The notes below the pieces were generated by a model. The model was not told where the DNA came from, searched no databases, and saw only the letters and a program-made list of their open reading frames with translations. From Hypholoma sublateritium FD-334 SS-4 (lineage: Eukaryota > Basidiomycota > Agaricomycetes > Agaricales > Strophariaceae), in NCBI GenBank assembly GCA_000827495.1, contig KN817524.1, positions 374,262 through 438,261 on the forward strand: a DNA stretch of 64,000 bases, read 5' to 3'. A program made the position numbers and the translations under genes. The number at the start of each line of letters is the position of its first letter. Within the stretch, counting starts at the first letter, position 1. Positions 10,786-22,266 of the stretch are shown here, piece after piece.

Positions 10786-13700
10786 GTTAAGTGTCTCGCA
10801 TTCAGCAACCGGCATAGCCAGGCCCCGTTTGCGCACTGTAGTTGGATGAACCCTCTATTATAATGATGTTGGAACCCTGGAGGAATGTTTTATACACGCT
10901 ATTTCTGCAGTGTGGGATTCCAAAGTACTTGAGATCTACTCCTCCATCCTGTAGACTCTCCCTTCCTCACGGACGGTGTACTTCGATACCCACTAAACCC
11001 CCAGCCTGCCTAATCCAGTTATCAGGCAGGATTTCTTTGTCTTGGAGGACTCCACTCCAAGTTCTGAGGACAATATCCTCAGGTATTGCATAGCTGCCAA
11101 ATTTGTTAGTATTAGTCTGTATTATATCTGTTTTGAGTCTATTGTTCAGGGCTAGGAGCCATTTGTTTTGAATTTCACGTTCTGTATGACGTTGGGTGGG
11201 ATCATCTTCTCTTTTCATTAGTCTTTCACATCTTATTTTCCATATGAGGTAGGCACTTTCAGATACGAGTATTGTGAACAGTCTATTTATTGCTTCTTGG
11301 GGTTGTTTTTTAGTTTCATCCTCTCTAGGTTCCCTTTTGAACGATGAGAGCGCACAACCTAATATTGTACCAAATCTAATTCTTGGCCAGTGATGCTTTG
11401 ATTTTTGATATTTCCATAAGTTTTCTGTTAGTTTCCATATTATTGGAATCACATTGGATAGTGTACATTCTAGTAATATATGTTCCATTGTTTCTTCAAT
11501 CCCGCATAGGGAGCATTTTGCTCTGTGTTCAAAGTTTGGGATTGATGTCCACTTATCACCAATTCTATATGCGTTGTGCATATTTTTCCATAGGAAACCC
11601 CTTGTGCTTTTTGTGAGGGCTGTGGATCTTATTGAGTACCAGATATCTTTGTCTGTGGGATATTTGCCATCCGCATTTAGTTCTTCTACACTATGTCGTG
11701 TTATGTCTAGCCTCATTGTTGTATCTCTTCTTGATTCTAGTTTTCGATATGTTCTGATTCCTTCATGGAGGATGGCTTGTGTTGCAGATAGTAGGTGGAT
11801 GCCTTGGGATTTCAGGTGTTCCATTTCATTTATGTGGATTTCCTCTATGTTAGGGTTTTTGAGTGCTCTTTTCGCCATTTTTCTAAGACCTTTTTTGAGG
11901 TTTTTGGGAGTGTCCCCAATGAATATACATGCTTTATGATTTCTTAGAGTTGCTACTAGGGTTCTGATTAGTTCACTGTTTTGGCAGTCTTTCCATCCAG
12001 TTCTTTCCATTGTTTCTAGTTTGTTTGTTATTATGCTTAAAAGGGGGTTGCAGTCTGTGTTGATGGTTATTGGTGATAATTCATTTATCATCCCAATTGC
12101 TTTAATTATCGCATATGCTATGGCTCCTTGGATTGATATTGGTTCTTCATTTGTTCCTTCTAGTTTAATGTAAATTGGGAGGATGATTATGTTTGTTCCA
12201 CTGATTGAGGCTGTTGCGCCTATTTGTATGCTTCCATTTCTGTTATATTCACTTATGGCTGCTGCAGTTATTGTTATTTGTTCTTCATTCTGTTCTGCTC
12301 TTTTCACTGTGTTTAGTGGGATTTCATTGTTAATATTTTTGTTGAGAGTGAATACTCTTATGCATTCACTTATATCGCCTTCTGTGGTGGCTACTTTTGA
12401 GAAGTATTCTCCTCCTCGACGTTCCTCTTCTTGTTTCCTCTCTTCAATTATTTCCTTTCTTAGGCTATCCCTTTCTTTTATTTTATCGGGTTGCCATTTA
12501 TGTGGTAGGCATTGGTTTATTTCTTGTATTGTTTTGAGGCATTTCCACGGGTGGAAGCAGCCTAGCTCCCTATCTTGTATGCATGTTTCACATTCACATC
12601 TATTGCTTTCTTGGTGGTTTGCTGGGAATCTTTCTATAAATTCTTTTATATTGCCTACAAAGAATATATTATGTTTGTCTCGCAGTATTTTACTGTAGAA
12701 GTAGTTATTTTTATTGTTGAGGGTTGTTCCTGTTGCATGGTGAAACCATATTGGCATTTGGTTTGCCTGATCTGGTGTAATTTCTGGGGTGGCTATTTTA
12801 ACTTGATATTTTTTTGCTGTTGCTAACATTTTCTGAAGAATCTTTGGTAGTTTCTTTTGTGTTGGTTGCCATTGTTGTAGGAATATATTGATTTTGGCTT
12901 TTTGTGGCACTCTTGGTTGTGGTTGCGCATTTGCTGCTATTATTGCATCAGCATAGTATGCCCATGTGGGTCTTTCTGCATCTGATTTAAGGTAGTCACG
13001 TAGCCACCCTAGTGCTATGGCATCATTTCTATCTGTGACATTAAGTATTTTTTTACCCCCTCTTGCAATTGAGGCAGACATTGTGTTTTTGTTTACAGTT
13101 GATTTCCCGCTGTTGTCCCATTTGAATGTGTTACATATTTTTTCCAGTCGTTTCTCTATTGACAGTGGCATCCCTTGGACATTAGTAAGGTATTGTGTCA
13201 TTCCTCCTACTATCCATTGTATTATTATTCATCTTCCTTCAATGGTGGGGAATGTTTTTTCCCATCTAGCTAGTCTTGCATTTATTTTTTCAATGGTGGG
13301 GCTCCATATTCCTTCTTCGTTTGTTTGGTTTCCTATCCATGCACCCAGGAATCTTTTAGCCTCTTTTTCTTTTGCTATATTCATGTTATCTGGAATTGGG
13401 TGAGCATTTGTGTGTAATTTGCGTGATTGGATGAGCTTCTGTCTATATTCAAGGCTTCCTATGGGTATGATTTCAGTTTTGGCAATGTTGAATTTGGCGC
13501 CCGAGGCTCGACACCATTTGTTCAGTATTGTTGTCAGTGTGTTGATGTTGTCGTTTTTGGATAGATATACTGTTGTGTCATCAGCAAACATTGTGACCAC
13601 TGTGCGTTCTGCTAATCCTGCTGTGTTGAAGCCTTGTAAGTTCGATTGTCTCATCATTTCAGCAAGTGGTTCAATGGCCAAGTCAAATAGAAGACATGAT

Positions 13701-15989
13701 AGGGGGCATCCTTGTCGTACTCCACGTGTTACTTTAAATGGGGAGCTAGTTTCTCCATTTATAATAACTACTGATTCTGCATTTTTGTATAGGCTTTTCA
13801 CTATATCTATGAAGCTTTGGGGAATATTATAGGTTGCTAGGATTTTCCATAGATAATCATGCTCAATTTTGTCGTATGCTTTCTCTTGGTCAAGGCCAAT
13901 TATTGCTCCTTCATTGCTTTCATCCAGCTCTGCAGCTGCTTGGATCATTTGTGTGAGCCTTATTTGGTCAGCTATGCTTCTACCTGGTACGAATCCTGCT
14001 TGATTGGGGTGTAGTAAGTGGCTAGCTACTTTTGCTAACCTTATCGAGAGAAGTTTCGTTAGTATTTTGTAGTCGCAGTTTAGTACTGTTATAGGTCGGT
14101 AGTTTGAGATATCTCTTCTATCGTTCTTTTTGTAGATAGGGCATATCCAGCCATCGCACATTTTTGAGTTGTCAATTATTCCATGTATTTCTATGTCTAT
14201 ATAGACCTTTTTCAGTATCTCTGCGACATCCGCCACTTTTGGCTTTGGTTTGCCATCATGAGTCTGGAGTTCTTCCTTTATTGTATCATATTGTTCAAGT
14301 TGTAGCTTCCAGAATTCATATGGAATGCCATTCATTCCTGCTGCTTTTCCATTTGGAAGGCCTTGTATTGTGAAGGCTATTTCTTTCCTACTTATCTCTT
14401 TGTCTAGGTGTTGTTTTTGTTCTTGTGTGAGAGGTCTAGTTACGTGTGCAAGGGCTTCTTCAACATCTGTGTTGTTGTTTTCATTCCTGTCTTTGCTTTG
14501 CAGGAGATTATGGTATTCCTTTGCCAGGTTTGCCATTTTGTCCGAGCGTCTTTCATATTGTGGGGGGTTTGATTCAGGAATTAGTAGTTCTAGTATGGTG
14601 TCTCTAGGGGGTCTGTCTTTCCCAGTCTTTGCCCAGAAGCCACTGGATGCTCTTTCACTTTCTATTCGGTATTTTGCAGCAAGGTTGTCCCTTGCTTTCT
14701 GGTGTTTGATGTTTGCCCATGTTTTGATTTTTTCTTGTAGTAGGGAGTTTGATATCTGTCGTGCTTCTACGGTCTTGTTAGGGTTGTTTATTTTCCTTAG
14801 CCTTCTTGATTCCAATTTTCTGATTTTTATATCTATGTTGTTTGAGGCTTTGTATCCTTCATCTATGGCGGTGGCTTTGAGGTTTTTCATTAGGTTGTTG
14901 AATATGAGTTGAGCATTATTTGTGGGTGTTCTTTCTTTAATTTCTTTCATTTCTATCTCTGCTTCATAGCAGAGTTCTGTTAGGATTTGCATTACTTTTT
15001 TGTTTTTTAGGAGGTGGGTGGGAATTACCCATCTTCCTTTCCCTATGTATGGTAATGTTGCGTCTGTGAGGTAGACACTTACCATCTGGTGGTCAGTGTG
15101 GATTCCAGGTGTGGTGATCTTCCAGTCATTGGTGAATTGCGTACAGTCTTTATTTAGGTAGATCCTATCTATTCTCGAGTGTGAGGCACCTTGTCGTATG
15201 GTTTGTGAGTATGTGTATTGTAAGGTGTCTGGGTTAGCTGTTCTCCATCCGTCTACTAGTTGTAGTGATGTCATAAGCTCTGCCAGTTTTTCTACAGAGG
15301 TTGTTGGGTCGCAGTGTGGTGGTAATCTGTCTAGGGCGTCTTCTACCATATTGAAGTCACCGAGGATAACATCTGGGGTTGGTTTACCTCTTAGCTCATC
15401 ATTTATTATTTCCCAGAATCTTGCATTCTCTTGGTGATTATTTGGTGCGTATATATTTAATACAGTTAGTGATTTATCTCTATGCCATGGTATGGTTGTC
15501 ATGAGTGCTCGTCCTGGTATTAGGTTATGCGTGATTATATTTGCACTGTTTGCCAGGTTTTTATTGACTACAATCGTAACTCCATTTGCGTTGGGGTGCG
15601 TGGGGTTCGGTGAGGTTATAATGTGCATTCTGTTGCTGAATCTGTCATTTAATTCTGTTGCAGCTGTCGCAGTTAGGTGTGTTTCCTGTAGGCATAGTAT
15701 GCCTATTTTATCATTTCGGATGATTTGGTTGATGTGCATCCATTTGTCGATTCCATTGTGGAATCTGCCTCGCATATTGAGTGATGTTATTTTTATAGAG
15801 GCTCTCGTTTTGCGTGGTTGTTCGCGAGCTCGTAGTATAGCTCTCTCCCCCGCCGTGAGTGGTGGGGGGGGAGGAGGGGTGCTGATTTGCACTGCGGCAT
15901 CTGTGTCCACAATTTGTCTCCGCCTGTTTGGGGAGGAGGCATGTGCGCCTCGCCCTCTTGGTGTGGAGGGGACCCCTATATGGGGTTGT
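10753..15989 (-). mobile_element. 5'-truncated non-LTR retrotransposon (LINE)
   Basis: Inserted on the minus strand. Its 3' end is a poly(A) tail seen here as 32-33 T residues (10752-10784), preceded by a 16-bp target duplication TTACCATGTACATCAT at 10737-10752 that recurs exactly at 15990-16005. The body codes for endonuclease, reverse transcriptase, an RNase-H-like region and a C-terminal zinc-binding domain, and has a ~180-bp 3' UTR. There is no ORF1 and no natural ORF2 start: the frame runs uninterrupted out of the element into target DNA, so the copy is 5' truncated. The domain order suggests the I/Tad1 group (inference). It lies between array genes E and F, ending about 300 bp upstream of F. 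Confidence 0.95.
10967..15989 (-). pseudogene. LINE ORF2: AP endonuclease-reverse transcriptase, one in-frame stop
   Basis: One frame from the truncated 5' end to 10967 with a single TGA at 13229-13231, so about 1670 codons are otherwise intact. Upstream of the stop: apurinic endonuclease motifs (SLNMRG, LQETHL, NIYAPN, LGDFNMV, SRIDRIY, TDHQMVS) then reverse transcriptase motifs (NYRPITVLN, QAGFVPGRS, DQEKAYDKIEHDYL, VRQGCPLS, catalytic MFADDT). Downstream: the end of the thumb (GGMTQYL, VQGMP), an RNase-H-like stretch (TINTDCNPL), and a zinc-binding end (CSLCG..E...HILLEC) as in the zf-RVT family. The TGA sits where relatives have Arg or another residue; a CGA-to-TGA transition would explain it. 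The apparent Met at 16021 is target DNA, not the element's start. Confidence 0.92.
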
Positions 15990-16005
15990 TTACCATGTAC
16001 ATCAT
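15990..16005. repeat. LINE target-site duplication, 5' side of element
   Basis: TTACCATGTACATCAT, identical to 10737-10752; marks the truncated 5' end. Confidence 0.92.
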
Positions 16006-16287
16006 GATCTGATCTTTCCATCTACCAGTAATATCTCTCCATCTTTGACATGTTCTCCTCGTCTCAGTTCTTCATTGAAATAACCTGCCATCTCGACCCC
16101 ATCGCGACCGCAACTACTCGATCTTAGAAGTCTGTTTAGAACGTTCCTCCATCACAGCAAACATCTATTTTCGCTGTATCGGTATTCTGGTAGCACTCCT
16201 GGTCGATTTCTGCCACTTTCAATTGTCTGAACCCCGTTCCTTGCCCGTTCCCTGTAGCTGCTCAACTCTGACGTGTCTATTAACTGA

Positions 16288-17542
16288 ATGTCTGCGGGTC
16301 CCTATACATACAACAACACGAACCCCGCCTTTTTATACCAGCCTTTCGCATCTTGGACTGCTGGCTCTTGGAACGCAAGCAATGTCGGTCAGACAGGAAC
16401 ATTATATGTTACCAATGCCCGAAACGCTAATGTGACTTTCGTACGCCCATCTTTCCCTCTCAGTCTTCGCAATGTTGACATTGGGCCCCGGAAGACATTC
16501 CCGGGTAATTCTTTGAATAATCCATTACTTGTGAATGTGATAATAATTACCTATACCAGTTGCCGCAACTGCCTTCTCCTACTATGGCATGCAGCGAAGT
16601 CGTGGTGGTCTGTACGCGATATGCTTCGACTGCAATTCAGCACCAAGTAATACCAGCTTCATTATCGACGCCTTTAATGCCACAGACGATGGTGAAAATC
16701 CACCAGTAGGTTCCTACTCCGCATTCGCGTCTGAAACACTCATTTCAGCACCTTAATAGGTGCTACTGTACCGCCAGAGCTTCTCGACGCCCGCTTTGCA
16801 TCATATAACTATTAAAAACATGCCAGACCCGCGGGGAACACCCGCAGGTAACTCACAACTCACTGTCCAGCGCATTGAGCTCGAGGTGCAAAGTTCCAGC
16901 ACAAGCTTCAACGCGTCTTCACCTGTCACCGTGACCTCATCGATTTCACTCTCATCCGAGTTCACAGCCATAGCTTCGGCATCTCCGTCTTTGGTCAGCA
17001 GTATAAATCCGTTGTCCACCACGAACTCCTTCACCAGTAGGACGTCGGGGCCAGCTCCCACAGTTTCCAGCGACACCAAAGTCCAATCCAAACCCTCTAT
17101 TGGAATTCTCCTAGGTGCCCTCGCGGCCCTCGCGTTTGTATTAAGCATCATTGTGCTTATTTACTGGCTCCGCTTGCAGCGTAAGTACGCACGCGATCCG
17201 TTTCCACTGGACGAAAACGCATCTGCACTGCGCCACAGCAGGCACTTAGGTGCTGGTCTCGGTCCTATCGCTGGAGCACCACCAGATGAACCGTCCGACT
17301 CACCGTCGCAGGCCGCGCCTGGTTCTGCGTCGTACCTATCTGCACACCAACGCCGCGGGCACCCGAGGCGCGAGCGCGATTTGGGACCACTGCCAAGGGT
17401 CGCTGAGGAAGGGACAATAGTTTGCACGGAAAAGGGCAACACTTTGCCGCCGGCCTATGGGAAGGTGTTTGCGCCGCGGCGGCAACCGAGGCAGACGAGG
17501 CGAAACGCAGCAAGGCGAGACGAGTATGCTGAAATTCGATGA
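16288..17542 (+). CDS. Single-pass membrane protein with PPxY-like tail, paralogue F
   Basis: Exons 16288-16444, 16560-16705, 16760-17542 (361 aa). Homology to E fixes the joins: TNARNANVTF, then AATAFSYYGMQRSRGGLYAICFDC, then LLYRQSFSTPALHHITIKNM. With that frame, intron 1 must begin GCCCAT (16445) instead of GT; all other copies have GT at this position. Exon 2 is 146 nt, one codon longer than in the paralogues. Membrane helix about 215-237, tail with RRERDLGPLP and TLPPAYGKVF. The LINE's truncated end is ~300 bp upstream, so the promoter may be disturbed. If the GC donor is not used, the protein would stop soon after the first exon. Confidence 0.72.
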
Positions 17543-17913
17543 TATGTGGGACACTTCGAAGCGGGTACTTAGGAGCACACAGTATCATATGGAGCTTAAC
17601 CTGCCGGTGTCAATATCCGGCGGGCGCTTATAAGTGTATATGGTCTTTCTTTTTTGGATAACGCTACTAGTACCATCGAACGCAGTGTGCGCAACATTTG
17701 TGTGGCCGGGAATTTATTCGGCTTCAGTCGTTACTTGGCAAATGGGCGTTGAAGATAATCAGAATCGGCGCTTGGGAAGGTCTATAAACAAGAAACGCAT
17801 GACACAATGATGTTTAAGAGGCAATTATTAAATAGGACAATGCGGCCTCATCATAGATAAAACCATCCTCTGGGTCTTGAATACATAGGAATATATAAAA
17901 GGTCCCTCAAACG
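17543..17913. other. Intergenic, convergent 3' ends
   Basis: Between the stop of gene F and the stop of the first NYN gene on the other strand. No gene or repeat seen. Confidence 0.5.
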
Positions 17914-19686
17914 TCAGTGTAATTTGACATCAGTCCAAGTTGGAGTCAACGAGATCCATGCCGAATTCTCCATTCCTCCGAGTTCTATGATTCCTGCTCT
18001 CTGCGCCAATGATACGTAATCTCCAAATCTTCCAACTCCAGCGTTCTTGTAGGTCATTCCATTCCTTGATATGCTCATTCCAATGATGGAACGTAAAGGA
18101 CGAAGACTTCCCTTAGATTTCTGGGCTTGGAGGGCTTGCACCAAAATGTGGAAGACGGATGGAACAACCAGAGGTGCGGGAGGTTCAATGGAATGAGGAA
18201 GAAGAGGCAGGGAAGGGCCAGGCACAAGCGATGCTGAAGGAGACGCGGCAACGGCAGAGAAAGATGTGTGAAGAGAAGCAGTGGAGACGGTGACAGGGTC
18301 CGCGGGAGCAACAACACGAGAAATAATGGGACTGACAGACGGAGATGAGAAAGTGATAGGTTGAGGTGATATAGTATCAGAGAGTGGTTGGACTGTGGAA
18401 TTTGGGAGAGTTGGGAGAGTTGGAGACGATCCGTCTTGTGAGGAATTGTCAGCCACCAAGGGTACTTCGGACGCGGGAGGCTCCGTATTATATGACGCCA
18501 CGGCAGCCACTGGCGTTGGCGAAGGTAGGGAGTTAGGCGCTGAAGCTGGCCGAATCGGGTAGAGGAAAGTGGAATCTTCATTGTGCCTCGCGTCATCCTC
18601 AAGTTCATATGCATCGTCTGTCTGATTGATGGATAGTTTCAGTGGAGGAGGCGATCCGGGGATTTTCGATGAAGGCGAGATTGACAGTGATTCAGCTACG
18701 GTAGTAGGAGCCTTTTCATCTCGGGCTGCTGGCAGATTCAAGTCTTCTGAATCAACCATAAACAATGGAACTGGAGGACTTGGCCCAGGCCTTTTATGCC
18801 CTAATTCCACTTCAACCGACAAATTGTCTTGTCGGGGATATTCCGGGTATCGATTCTGGTGTAGAGGCGGATATACAGCGGGGGTATTAAGCAGTGTAGT
18901 ATCGGGAAGGCATCTGTAATCCGTGGCAGAGCGAATGTACTGGACAAGGTCTCCCTGGTCTGCACGGTCATTTTCCCTTGTTTCTTGTACAAATTGTCTC
19001 GGCTGGAAGGTTAACGACGGGCTATGTACCCTATCTTGCGAGGATGCAGCCCTGCCGAACCCGGCGACACGAGTGTTCGACGATCTTGCTACTGGTTGTT
19101 CGACTTGGTTCAACACTTCGCTGTACCAGTCGATGCATTTTGATGCCTGCGCTATCAAGCTCGAATGGGCGTTGGGAAGTGTGGCAAGGATGACTTGATA
19201 CTGCCGTAGACGTAATATTGACATTGCATATGCAAAGTCCCGGTCGCCTGTGATCAAAATGATTGTAGACGGCGCTGGGTTGTCTATTGCATATGCCAAC
19301 ATGTCCACTAGATTCTCGAAAAGTGAGCATTATATGGGGCTCAAACGACAACTTCCTCACCGATGATCATTTTATCGGCCACTTCCTTGCGCCCATTGTG
19401 AGGGCAGTCTATTAGAGAGACTCCTGACGCTTGAAACTCGGAGCGGAGAGTGATGGCCCGAGCGACGGTGAACTGGTCCGTGATAGCAAGATAGGCTTTG
19501 AGAGACTTGACGCAACCGTAGGGCTTAGCCATCAGACGGATGTTGTTCGCGACAAGGTAGCCTGAGGCGCTGCTGGGAGCCGGACAATTTTCTGGAGGGT
19601 AGAAGTGTTGAGTTAAACTGAGAAATCACGGTTGCATTTTTGAAAACAATTCTACCATAGTCCCAGAAGATAGCAACGTCCTGCAT
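17914..19686 (-). CDS. NYN-domain putative ribonuclease with C-terminal LOTUS (OST-HTH) domain, copy 1
   Basis: Exons 19686-19656, 19591-19361, 19307-17914 (551 aa). Residues ~1-130 form a NYN (PIN-like) domain as in MARF1/limkain: MQDVAIFWDYENC, GVSLIDCP, K.VADKMIIVDMLAYA, ITGDRDFAY; the acidic residues of FWD, VDM and GDRDF are those expected to bind metal. A long Ser/Pro-rich linker follows, then a C-terminal LOTUS/OST-HTH-like module (FHILVQAL, SIIGMSISRNGMTYKNAGVGRFGDYV, GIIELGG). Family members bind and cut RNA; the exact role in fungi is unknown. Both introns are GT-AG. The first exon is very short; the Met at 19686 gives a natural NYN start. A close tandem paralogue lies just upstream. 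Confidence 0.85.
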
Positions 19687-20142
19687 TTGAGTTTTCAGGT
19701 AGGAGAGAACAAAATAGAATCAAGTGAGTGGGTGGCAGGGTGCTGACTTTGAGGAGTAATGCCAGACCCGGACGAGAGTTCGATGTATTTGATTGACTGA
19801 ACGGTTCCCATGAAGCATACATTCCGTGCAGCATGGTTCGAGTTGAAATCAAAAGGTTAAATGACAGATTCGAGGCAGCTGTCCCGTCACCACGTGTTCA
19901 ACGTTTCAACGTTCACGTTCAACGTTCAACGTCGATCGATCGACCCTCCTTGTCGACTCTCGACCACGCTGATCGCTGATATGTTCACTGCAACACTGGA
20001 GGTGGCCCACCGAGATTTCCAGAGCCTAAATGCGTAAGTGCAATAGGCATGTATAATAAATTATGCAAATTTTTGAACGCAAAGAATACAACAAAACAAC
20101 GGCGCCAACACTTGCCAAGTAGTACGGGAGACAGACCTTCAA
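19687..20142. other. Spacer between tandem NYN genes
   Basis: Promoter side of NYN copy 1. It holds a cluster of AACGTT palindromes (see separate entry); otherwise nothing recognised. Confidence 0.5.
19894..19942. promoter_or_regulatory. Cluster of AACGTT palindromes
   Basis: At least four overlapping or closely spaced TTCAACGTT/AACGTT units within ~40 bp, followed by CGATCGATCG. It lies about 210 bp upstream of the start of NYN copy 1. It could be a transcription-factor array; this is inference from the clustering only. Confidence 0.35.
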
Positions 20143-22266
20143 TCAAGCATATGTCGGCATGAGAGTTACGCAGTCATGCTGAGTTTCCTGAACAATTCCT
20201 GCTTTGATTGCAGCTGCGATATATGAAGAAAATTTCTTGCGACTGGCAAGATTGTAGACATTAGGATTTTCCTCGGGCAATGCAACACCCAATCGTGTCC
20301 TCGGCACACCGCCAGGGAATTCGAGCGCGTCCCTCCGAAGAACGGTAACAAGAGGCTGGAACTGCGCTGCCTTTCCAGAAAGCGGAAGATAGCTAGGTGT
20401 TGGTGCAGGGGATAAATTGGCAGCCTTTGCTATTTTGGGCTGAGGTTGTGTAGGTGGCAGCTTGGATGTCGACGCAGTTGGTTGAAGAGCGTGTGTAGCA
20501 CTGGGCCGTACAGGTGGCGTTGCAGTAAAAACGGGCTTGGGAGTAGATGGTTTTGCCACCGGTGGGGTGTTTGGTGCAGTTGTCGTCACTGGGGGTGGAG
20601 GGCCAATCGACGACGTAGCAAAGGCATACTTGGAAGCGGAGGACATTTTCCCTGTCTGGAGTAATTCTTCCTCTGCGGCCAGGGGAGGGGGGTCATGGGG
20701 TAATATGGCTTTCTCTGCCTTAGTTGTTGCCGCGGACTTTCCCTCCGAAGCTACCACTGTTTCTTTTGGTGGTGATGCGACCTTTTCGGGCTTTATTGTC
20801 GCCGAAGAATTTCTATCTGAAGACACCGTCGACATCTCTTGAAGGTTGGCCTCTCCTACCGGTAGCTCAAGGGTAGCGTCGTCGATTTCGTATTCAAAGC
20901 TCGACACCACTTTTCCTGTGTCCTCAAATGCGCCAATGATTTTGTCGGTGGCCGTTGTGGCCGAGGTCAGAGCCGTAGCGTCGGAATGGTGAATAATCGA
21001 GAACTTGCTGCTTCGAGAGGAGGACGAAGTCGACGAAGTGAGGATGTCTTGTATCATTTGTTCTCTTGGCAGGGAATTCGGCATGGTAGGGGATGCCTGA
21101 AAATGCATCATAGCCTCTGCAAATGGCTCGAAAGTAGAGGCTGAGTATGCATCAACTGTTTGAAGCATGGCGGGCTCAGGTTCACGGTTTCCCCTATCCT
21201 TGCCCTTCCACACACTGGGTGGCGAACCCTCGTCCTCAGCAAAAGGGAAGAATACAGATCTCGCAAGGTTAGATGAATATGCCACATGGGGTGGAACTGA
21301 TTCCGCCCGATCGCGTCCTTCACCCAGCGGTCGAGGGCGAGGAAACAATGGCCCATCCCCAAACCCTGAAAATGCTGACTGCATCTTTGGGGTCGTGGGG
21401 TTTTCTGTCGGTGATCCAAAACTATCGAATTTCCGAGGGTCGGGGCCCGAGAATACTGAGTGGCTTCTTGGTCGACCACGAGGAGGGGGGAGGTCGTGCA
21501 ATTCCATTAGCTCAGGGTATATCTGTTCAATAGGTTTTTGGGGGCTAACGAACGTTGCTTTTCGAACTTGTGATTCAGATGTCCCTGCTCCGTCAGGGTC
21601 TTGTCGAAAAGAAAAAGATGTATTCGGCAATTGAGAAGGTGCCGGCTTCAAATCGGAAAAATCGGCTGATTGGGCGAAGTCGCTATGAAGACCCAATAGA
21701 GATTTGGTCAAATCAAGTCTGGTTGAGGCATGGGCGGTTAAATCGGCATGCACTGAGACCGAAGACATGACAATGACATTGAATTTGCGCATGCGCAAAG
21801 TGCTAACCGCGTACCCAACGTCGCGGTCGTTGCTTATGATAACATACGTATTTGGGTCTGGATGATCCCATGCATGCACGACAATGTCCACTATAGAGGA
21901 ATTATTTCACAAGAAAGAAAGATCTAAGCGAAAATGACTTTCCTAACATTGTTTTCACCCCGGCGCCCTTTCGATCGTCCTCTGGGAAATCTATCAAAGT
22001 TACTCCAGACGACGATAATTCTGAGCGTGTCGTATGCCCCGAGAAATTTCCATAAGCGCGAAAGGACCTGATTGGGCCGATTTCAAGGCATGTAGATCGG
22101 ATGTTAGCCACAACTTTGTAGTTGGAAATGCCAGACGATGCGCTACTACTACATGTCGAAGCTAAAAGTTGTCATAGTTAGGACACAGAAATCAAAGTAA
22201 AATAGGGGACAAACCATGATCCCAAAATACGATGAGGTCCGCCTGTTCCTGTTTTTTCAAATTCAT
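20143..22266 (-). CDS. NYN-domain putative ribonuclease with LOTUS-like C-terminus, copy 2 (splice donor altered)
   Basis: Exons 22266-22215, 22161-21943, 21890-20143 (672 aa if joined). The layout and intron positions match copy 1: LIVFWDH, GVTLIDFPEDDRK, VDIVVHAWD, SNDRDVGYA for the NYN domain and FPGGVPRTRLGVALP..YNLASRKKFSSYIAAAIKAGIV for the LOTUS-like end. After FWD the usual Tyr-Glu-Asn is lost. At the second intron the paralogue's boundary predicts exon...TTAG followed by GT, but the sequence is TTAG|GAAAGT, so the donor reads GA. Without splicing here, translation would end 12 codons later, removing most of the protein. Copy 2 is therefore either a recent pseudogene, uses a rare donor, or carries a sequence error. 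Confidence 0.65.

Noticed and set aside
16006..16021. Met at 16021 as start of the LINE ORF
   Set aside because: It lies in the target DNA beyond the 16-bp duplication; the frame is open there by chance because the element is 5' truncated.
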